Assembly: GCA_019279435.1 (NCBI GenBank)
Contig: JAAALK010000286.1
Span: 36,827,712-36,891,711, forward strand
Origin: Zizania palustris
Lineage: Eukaryota > Streptophyta > Magnoliopsida > Poales > Poaceae
Direction: 5' to 3'
Length of the DNA stretch: 64,000 nucleotides
A program made the position numbers and the translations under genes. The notes beneath the pieces are model-generated. The model was given only the letters and a program-made list of their open reading frames with translations. It was not told the origin of the DNA and ran no database searches. Of this stretch, positions 57,370 to 64,000 are shown in pieces; position 1 is the stretch's first letter; each line of letters begins with the position of its first letter.

Positions 57370-58220
57370 ATCATCGAAATCTTGCTTCACCTTTAAATTG
57401 AAGCCTTGCTTCGCCTTTAAAGCAAACCTTGCTCCACCTTATTAAAAATTGAAGCCTTTCTTCACGTTTTAAAAATCGAAGCTTTGCTTTGTGTTTTAAA
57501 ATCGAAGCCTTGCTTCACTTTATCAAAAACCGAAGTCTTGCTTCGCTTTAAAATCGAGGTCCGACTTCGTGTTATTCAAAACCGAAGCCTTGCTTCGCTT
57601 TAATTAAAAATCGAAGCCTCGCTTCACTTTATAAAACCGAAGCTTTGCTGTGTCCTTATCAAAATCCGAAGTCAAGGCCTCATTCTTTTAAGAATCGAGG
57701 TTACCGCTTTGTATTGATGAGGACCAAAGCACTACTTCGATCTATTTAAAACCAGAGCACCCCTCCGAAGGCTACACAGTGCCTTCGGGCCCATAGCAGT
57801 GGGCTGTAGGACTACCTCGAGCGACGAATCGAGGTGTCTAGGACTTCCGGGTGACATCTCAATGAGTTCGGGATTCCAGGCTCCGACCTGATGCATCCTA
57901 GGGTTGAAGGTGGCCCAGGGTCATAGGTGACATAGAGTCGTAGGTGGCTCAACCTATCACAGGTTCGGTGAATCCACACCATTCATTCCTTCCATTCATT
58001 AGAGGATCAAGCTCTAGAAGCCTTGCTTCGCTATGTGAATACGCACCGAGGCCTCGCTTCGCATGACGTAATCTAATCTAAGATTTAAGCATACTAAAGT
58101 CATGCTTCGCTTAAAATCTAAGTGCGCTTCGGAGCCTTGCTCGCGCATATTATCCAAGTTCAAGCATGCCGAAGCATGCTTCGCTTAATTTGAGTACGCT
58201 GAAGCCTTGCTTTGCTTCAA
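57370..58220 (+). repeat. T4 leader array of short hairpins, CGAAGC-NNN-GCTTCG
   Basis: Unit of about 25-38 bases, AAAATCGAAGCCTTGCTTCGCTTTA. About eleven copies at 57374-57655 and about six more between 58017 and 58215. In each good copy CGAAGC and GCTTCG pair around a 3-base loop, so the RNA could form a row of small stem-loops. Between the clusters (57660-58010) is unique sequence with CTTCG words. Lies in the transcribed leader, after the primer site. Confidence 0.8.
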
Positions 58221-58585
58221 ATTAATGCGTTCGAAGCCCAAAGAAGGCCTTTGATTGGCGCGATATAAGTGTCCGAAGCCGCCAAAGGTGCACCCCTTCA
58301 CTTTCTTAATTGCTGTCACCGGCAGCGACTAAGTCCCTAACTGCCATGCGCAATGGGGGACCGAGGTATGTATGCGAAGTGTGAGAATGAAATGCGCAGT
58401 ATGAGCGTGACAAGCTAAACGTTCGAAACAATCAACTCGTGCGAAGCATGCACACGAAGTATGCAAATATAATAAATCTCATTCATTGAATGATAATAAT
58501 GAAGTATGCTACAAATACATTTCGAAAACAAAATTACGAGTAGTATGTATATAAGCCTAGAAAAAAGAGACCTCGAGGCCCCGAC

Positions 58586-59062
58586 ATGTTCGACCCTCGC
58601 TTGCTCTTCTTCCGGGCAAGGCCCCCTCAGCTGGACGAAGCCCCGTCGGAGCCTGATCTCCCGCGGCCGGACCGTCCACGCTCCATAGCCCACAGACCTC
58701 ACCTTTCACCTTGCAGGTTTGTCCAAGTCTGGGATGCAGGTGGTGCCACATCGAAGGCAGAGAAGTCTAGGGCTTCGTCGCCTATTAAGGTCGTACCCGA
58801 AGGCTGCATCCCCTTGCCGCTTAAGCCTACCTCGAAACATCTTAAGTCCAGCGAAGATGAAGAACTCCGAAAAGGCTCCATCTTCACGACAGCCAGCAGC
58901 TCCTAGGCTATTTCGAGAATGGCTTCACCCCTGGGACCCCTCGGAAGCTTGAACCGAGGACGGCCTTCGGACCTAGATACTTCGAGCACCACCCAAAGCT
59001 AGAAGAGCTCTTCAGATTCCTCATGTACTTTGAAATCAACATCCGAAGACTGAGCCTAGGCA
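58586..59062 (+). pseudogene. Unidentified plus-strand frame in T4
   Basis: An open stretch 58586-58906 encodes a Pro/Ser/Lys-rich product (VQVWDAGGATSKAEKSRASS), and another frame near 58970-59055 reads RYFEHHPKLEELFRFLMYFE. Frames change in between, and the second ends at a possible donor GGTATAAAG. I recognise no family and see no gag motif. It may be a gag remnant, a captured host fragment or chance. Confidence 0.25.
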
Positions 59063-59089
59063 GGTATAAAGTACCCTCACATTTCTATT

Positions 59090-61978
59090 AATAAGCTGAT
59101 AAATTGTTTACAAGCCTACATCTACAAGTTACAAAGAGCCTAAGGAGGTCTACACCTTCAGAGGCAGAGACTTTGACGTCGAAGGCTGAGCTGGCGAGGC
59201 TTGTGCCCTGGCTCGGTGAAGGCGGGAGAGTCATTGGAGGTCCAGGACTGCTTCGCAACCTTGGGCCTTCCAAGGTTCTTAAAGCCGGTGCCATGCTCCG
59301 CGGACGTCCGGGGGTGGCGAAACCAAGTGCTGGCCTCCGAAGGCCATCGGTGTGACCGAGGTTGCCGCCTCGAGGTGGTTGCACCCCGCGTCGTGGAGCA
59401 TCTGCAGCACTCCCTGGCCAGCCACTCACCCTGCCATCAGCGTGAAGCCCTTCATCGATGTCTCCGCCGTCGCAGCAGCCGTCTGTAGGAACATGAGGTT
59501 GTCCCTGATTGGATCTTGAGGGTTGAAGTCTGGGGCCTGGCACTCGGTCCCCAATTTCTCGAGGACTACGGTCAAGTTCGAGGTGGCCTCATCGACCCCT
59601 CGGACCATGAAGCTTTCTAGGCAGTGGCTGGCGGTGCGAGGATTAGAGCACTATGCCACCAGCATCGCCCTGGTCTCCTCCGAAGCCCGAAGTGCCTCTC
59701 GAAGTTTTTGTCTTCGAGGCCAAGTCTTCCCTCACCTTGAATGCCTCGGACCTCGCCGCCTCTGCCGCCACTTCAGCATGCCTTCGCCTTTTGGCCTCCT
59801 CCGAACCCTGACACCGAAGGGCGTCCCTCTCCTCTGCCAAGAGAGTCATCCGATGGTCCGCGGAGGCTGCTGCTACAACATTCATCGTGAAGGTTTGAAA
59901 AGATTCAAGAAAATCCTAAGTGTTGAGTAAAAAAGAAAGTGCGACTCGAAGACCGTGTGGAACTTCGCTCACCTAGACGATGGCTTCATGGGCATTTGTG
60001 AAGAGGTCCAAGGGGCTCGAGCGGCTGAGTTGTGCCACCAAGCCCCCTTGCCCCACAGCAACACAGCTCTCATGGATTGCTTGGATGGCTGCCTCCATTA
60101 TGGGTCCCTCGGAGGCAGAGGCTGGACCATCTCCGTCACGGGCTCCTCCGGCGCAGGATCCAGTGGAGCCGGGCTTCGGTCCACTACGTCGAAAAGCTCT
60201 TCGGCCTGCTCCTAAAGGACCCCTTCACCACGGTTGTCCCCCTCATCCTCTTCGAACGAAGTGCTCTCGGACTCTAAGATGCTGCTACTGATGCTGTTGC
60301 TTCTCCCGCTACTATCGGAGGTACTCGCGGGCCTCGGCACGACAGGCCTCGCACCGCCATCAACATCTATAGAAACGTACAAGTCAATATACATGAATGT
60401 AAAGAGAAGGGTGATCAAGTGTTTACCTTCGTATGAAGAAATGTCCTCGAAAGAGGTAGGAGCAATGTGTGCTCCCCAATCCCTTCGCTGCGCGGGTTGA
60501 GTGCTAGCCCCCGCACTCGAAGGAGTCACCGCCGCAGCCCTTGGCGCCACCACTTTGCTCGTTGACACCAAAGCATCTGCAGGCTCCTCCTCAGCGCCAA
60601 GGTTCATGGCTGCTTGCTCCACCGCAGTAGGGGCTTCGTCCGCTGGGGGCTCCGAGCAAGCCCTCGAGGCTTCAGGTTCCTCGTCGTCCACCCTTTTCCT
60701 CTTGGAGCCGCTCGCCGAGGGTGTTGAGCAGGCGAAGTCTGGAAGCACTTGGACCCCCTTGGCGCTGAGCCAGGTCCACACTCGGTTCCAACGCTCCCAA
60801 GGCCCCACTAGTGCAAGTCTTCGAGCTTGCTACTCAGGCGTCGGAGCCCCAACAACACACTTCATGACTGGAAGCACTTGGACCCCCTCGACGCTGAGCC
60901 ACGTCCACACTCGGTTCCAACGCTTCCAAGGCCCCACTAGTGCAAGCCTTCGAGCTTGCTACTCAGGCGTCGGAGCCCCAACAACACACTCCACGGCTAT
61001 GACTGCTTCCTCCGGAGGCCGTATGTCACGAACAGCTTCATCAAAATTTCAAGTCAGCACAAGTTAATTCTGTGAAGTATGAAGATAAAGAAAATCGAAG
61101 TCTTACCAAGGCGTTCCGCCGACACCTCGCTCAGTCCTTCCGAGCCCGAAGGTTGGAAGAGGTCCTCCGGCCAAGAGAGTGTGAGGGGGCTGGGCCGAAG
61201 GGTAATGAACTCTTTCGCTAAGTCCCTCATCCTCATTCTTGAAGCAACCCTCTACAGAAGAAGGATCCTCGACCGAAGGACGTCGGGACTCATCTTCACC
61301 ACGCCTTCACGTCGGTAGGAGATAAGTGCGTTGGTACTCCGAAGAGGGGAGTCCGTTCCCACTGAAGCATAGAACCACTGCTGGTCCCACTTCGAGTACC
61401 ACTTGTTATTCACTACCCTCGCTAGGAAGTCATCTTGAAACTCCTTCCGGAGCTAGAAGTTGGCGCTCCCGAAGGCCAAGGCCCTCTCCACGCGGTCTGC
61501 CCCCTCCCTCCGCTTCAGTTGGCAGTTTGCATCGTGCAAGGCAACGAAGACGTATGCACGCCCCTTGCATCCTTCGGTCCTCATGGCCCACTCAAAGATA
61601 GCTAGCCTCACCACGACATTCGGGGACGAATGAGGAAGCTCGAAGTTATATGCCTTCAGCACTTCGCTCAGCATATCCACTGCTGGCAACCCGACCTCGT
61701 TAGCCCAAGGCCTCAGGATGGCCTCTGACTTCTCGGGGTACCTAGAGCTGGATTCCCTCTGAAATCTTCCCATCGCAGACTCTGCGGACAGACTCCTCCA
61801 TCAAAGTCGAAGCCCTCATCTCCAGCGTCTGCTCGAACTTGTCCGATGGTGACCGAAGGTCCCTCGGCCCCAAGTGCCTCGCTGCAGGCTTTGCCGCCAT
61901 TGCCATCGCCTGTGCCTAGACGGAGCTCGAACTCGTGCCCAGAGCCAAGGCCTTCTTCGTCGCAGCCTTCTTCGGCAT
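59090..61978 (-). pseudogene. T4 antisense gene (Transposase_28-like)
   Basis: ATG at 61978 (MPKKAATKKALALGTSSSS), 154 bases after a TATA on the minus strand. Domain: ANEVGLPAVDMLSEVLKAYN, VVRLAIFEWAMRTEGCKGRA, VALHDANCQLKRR and RALAFGSANF (61453-61690), then MRDLAEEFITL (near 61220) with donor TTG|GTAAGA at 61106 and acceptor near 61036. Exon 2: VGPWERWNRVWTWL and KRKRVDDEE (near 60675-60710). The segment 60739-60996 is a tandem duplication of 129 bases (43 codons). Then coiled-coil and Ala/Glu-rich parts (59640-59890) and AGQGVLQMLHDAGC...PPPDVRGAWHRL (59250-59430), matching VAALGVLRHF...PLPDVAAAWEAF of T3. Stops and shifts are present (61919, 59429). Confidence 0.7.
60739..60996 (-). repeat. 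129-base in-frame duplication in the T4 antisense gene
   Basis: CTGGAAGCACTTGGACCCCC at 60739 recurs (with few changes) at 60868; each unit continues through GCGTCGGAGCCCCAACAACA. 129 is 43 codons, so the phase is kept. Confidence 0.9.
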
Positions 61979-62125
61979 CTTGCAAGGCTTCGGCGTGAAG
62001 GGCGTTGACAAGTTACGAAGCTAGCTTCGCGCGAAGCTGAAGGTGGATAAAGAGAGCGAAGTATGCAAAGGGTTGAAGAAGGAAGCAAATGAGAGCATGG
62101 TGGAGTCGTGGTGCGGTAAACCCCC

Positions 62126-62132
62126 TTTTATA
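62126..62132 (-). promoter_or_regulatory. TATA box of the T4 antisense gene
   Basis: CCTATAAAAGGGGG on the minus strand, 154 bases before the ATG at 61978 and about 330 bases inside the 3' LTR. Same layout as T1 (11467) and T3 (50217). Confidence 0.6.
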
Positions 62133-62465
62133 GGCGGTAAAAACATCCACGGTTCCCGCGCCGAAGCCTTTTTTCACCAGCCACCCCGGCCTCCACAATC
62201 TATGATAGGTGGGCCCGGGGTGAAGTTGAAGAGAACCATCGTGCCCCCCGCGCTGCAACAGTTAGTTTTCTGACCGTTGCGGAGGCATTCAGGCTCCCCG
62301 AGGTCGTCCCGTCACCTGGTCAAGCATTTATTGCATGCGCGGTCCAAAGCTAGCCTTCGCCTAAGTTCCGAAGGCATGCCTTCTCCAAAGCCTCATTTAC
62401 TCCAAGTCATTTGTCCTGAAGCGTGTGCACCCCTTCGCTCTGAAGGGTTACGTGCGAGGGGCTAC

Positions 62466-63289
62466 TATTGGGGGAATAAGTTTACCCTTAAATAGGGGCC
62501 AAATGACATCAGCCTCTGAAGGTCTTGAGCTCGAAGACTGTCCCCACCGAAGCCTGAAGACGAAGCACCACCTCTCCTGATGAAGTTAATTCCAAGAAGC
62601 AGCCAAACCTTCGGCCTCCCTTCGGAGCTCTCCGGAGTTAGGCCGCCGGGCCCCCTTCTGAGTTCTCCGGAGTCAAGCCTCCAGGCCCCCACCGGTCCCA
62701 TTCGGAGACAAACCTCTGGGACCCCTCCGGTTTCCTTTGGAGCCCTCCTTTGAGAGCCACTTCATAATGCTCTTCGGATCCCTCCTCGGGGTCCTCTTCG
62801 GAGCGCCCCTCATAGCCTTCACATCTATCTCTGACCAAAGAGCTCTGGCCACTACTTCGAACTAGAAGAAATATATCAACTCCGCTGCAGTGTGAAAACA
62901 TACCGGGGTCCCCCTGCCCCTGGTATGACGTTTAGCTGCCCAGAAGTGACATTTATCTTCCATGTTTGTAAAGTTGTAAAGCTACATGTACAGTAGCCTA
63001 GTCTTTTCCCTTTTTGCCCCTATAAAGCCTAGATCTTATAGATCACAATTTGGACTTTTCCTTTGGCTTGTGTGCCTATAAAAACAGGGCCATCCCTTGT
63101 AATAAAAGGAGGAAGGAGTAGAGGCAAAACTATGCCAAATCCATTGTAGTCTGGACGTACGGCTATTATCCCTTCGGGGAGGCCTGAACGAGTATAAATT
63201 ATATCTCCCTCTGTGAGAACCCTTTGAGGTTCACTTTATACACCATATACACAGAAAAACCTACTGTAGCTAATGCAATTGCTACAACA
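62466..63289 (+). repeat. T4 3' LTR
   Basis: 824 bases, TATTGGGGGAATAAG...GCTACAACA, TATA at 63077-63084, preceded by the polypurine tract GCGAGGGGCTAC and followed by ATGGC. Differences from the 5' copy are mostly C/T and G/A. Confidence 0.92.
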
Positions 63290-63294
63290 ATGGC

Positions 63295-64000
63295 CATGAT
63301 CAGGGCACACCAATTGTTGTTAGGAATACAACACACTTCTACTGGAGGAAGTTGTGGTACCGAATGGACTGAGAGTTCTTCGAAGAAAGCCCCCTCCGGT
63401 ACATCTACACCTCCTACTGCAGCTTTTCCTACGACATCAACCTGTTGGTTATCTGCTCTCGGTATACTCCGAACAGAAATCCCTTTAAAGATGACTTCGG
63501 TCTTACAGATTTCTTCTAAGTATGCAGCAAGATGAGGATGTCGGGCTTGGAAACTTTTATCTACAAGGCCTGCCACAACTTGAGAGTCCATCTTAATGAT
63601 GATGCGGGTCATGCCCAGCGCGCGCGCCTTGCGAAGGCCAAGCAAAATCCCTTCATACTCCACAATATTATTTGTGGACTTAAAGTTGAGCCTTGCGGAG
63701 TACAATGCTTTTTGCCCTGATGGTGATATTATTATATCTCCTTCCCAGCTCCGGATGTCTGGTATGCTCCATCAGAATATATTGTCCAAACTCCTTTGTT
63801 GGATTCTTTCAGAGTCCATACTGCGGGTGGAGTCCACTCCGCCAGTAAGTCAGCCACCACTTGTGATTTAATAGCAGTTCTAGTAGTAAAGGAAATGTCA
63901 AAGGGGGCATGCTCGACAACCCACTTCCCTACTATTCCCTTGGAATCTTTACTGTGGAGCATATCTCCGAGTGGATATGAAGTGGATACAATTACATTAT
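63295..64000 (-). pseudogene. pol: T3 RNase H domains, resumed after T4, cut by right edge
   Basis: Minus strand from the edge: DSKGIVGKWVVEHAPFDISF (63960-63900), QVVADLLAEWTPPAVW, then the archaeal-type RNase H: YSDGAYQTSGAG (Asp, near 63765), NNIVEYEGILLGLRKARALG (Glu, near 63660), MDSQVVAGLV (Asp, near 63590) and PRADNQQVDVVGKAA (63440). A frame change near 63730-63740 splits it. It joins 56200 once T4 is removed. Confidence 0.85.

Larger units (their letters stand above)
56206..63289 (+). mobile_element. T4: non-autonomous Tat-related LTR element carrying only the antisense gene
   Basis: 7084 bases: LTRs 56206-57041 and 62466-63289, primer site 57043-57061, polypurine tract (CGAGGGGCTAC) before the 3' LTR, perfect target duplication ATGGC. 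The interior (5.4 kb) shows no gag core, protease, RT, RNase H or integrase motif on either strand. What it has is a leader with hairpin repeats, one unexplained plus-strand frame, and a Transposase_28-like gene on the minus strand with its own TATA. Primer site, polypurine tract and gene layout match T1 and T3, so it is probably mobilised by such elements (inference). LTR copies differ at about 1 in 13 bases in the first 130. Confidence 0.85.
49314..64000 (-). mobile_element. T3: Ty3/gypsy Tat-lineage element, split by T4, cut by right edge
   Basis: Same family group as T1. 3' LTR 49314-49837, polypurine tract, antisense gene (50321-54079, plus strand), tandem repeats (54320-54840), integrase (55034-56200), then T4 (56206-63289), then the second RNase H and RNase H/RT connection (63295-64000). 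The rest and the 5' LTR lie outside. The LTR is preceded by GTAAA (49309-49313), the candidate half of its target duplication in T5. Confidence 0.88.

Noticed and set aside
57370..58220. CRISPR array
   Set aside because: Units and spacing are irregular, spacers are not unique, and the context is a plant retrotransposon leader.
1..64000. tRNA, rRNA or other structured RNA genes
   Set aside because: Only primer-site complements of tRNA ends were seen; no cloverleaf or conserved rRNA stretch was noticed. A dedicated covariance search was not possible.

Overview
This window is nuclear DNA from a plant, most likely a grass. It is built almost entirely of nested long-terminal-repeat (LTR) retrotransposons. 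The clues are Ty1/copia elements with iMet-type primer sites and long LTRs of the SIRE/Maximus kind, Ty3/gypsy elements with two RNase H domains (the Tat lineage, found only in plants), and 3.4-kb LTRs starting TGTAACACC like those of Tekay/Del chromoviruses in grasses. I see no host protein gene, tRNA, rRNA, CRISPR array or bacterial feature. Species and family names are inferred from protein and LTR features only.

Layout. (1) 1-6586: copia element E1, minus strand, cut by the left edge; its gag and the visible part of pol are open. (2) 6590-7395: LTR fragment C. (3) 7396-7802: short degenerate repeats and a CACTA-like fragment. (4) 7803-10623: truncated LTR A. (5) 10624-35120: gypsy element T1, minus strand. 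Solo LTR B (12932-16313, site duplication GTCTC) and the complete gypsy element T2 (plus strand, 22058-32082, site duplication CTAGG/CTTGG) are inserted in it. (6) 35121-35382: unassigned. (7) 35383 to 49313: gypsy element T5, minus strand, carrying the complete copia element E2 (37234-48119, site duplication ATAAG) inside its integrase. (8) 49314 to the right edge: gypsy element T3, minus strand, inserted in the T5 RNase H. T3 carries T4 (56206-63289, plus strand, site duplication ATGGC) inside its own pol.

How the parts work. Gag builds the particle. Protease, reverse transcriptase, RNase H and integrase copy and insert the element. E1 is nearest to coding; E2 has a few stop codons; T1, T2, T3 and T5 are clearly decayed. 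T1, T3 and T4 also carry a second gene on the opposite strand, between pol and the 3' LTR. Extra antisense ORFs are known in Tat elements such as Grande, and the protein resembles the 'putative gypsy type transposon' (Transposase_28) family. Three copies side by side let its structure be read: its own TATA box, several introns, a basic nuclear-signal-like motif, a coiled coil and a conserved C-terminus. T4 has LTRs, primer site, polypurine tract and this antisense gene, but no recognisable gag or pol, so it looks like a non-autonomous element that kept only the antisense gene. Together with a hairpin-repeat array in its leader, this is the most unusual content of the window.
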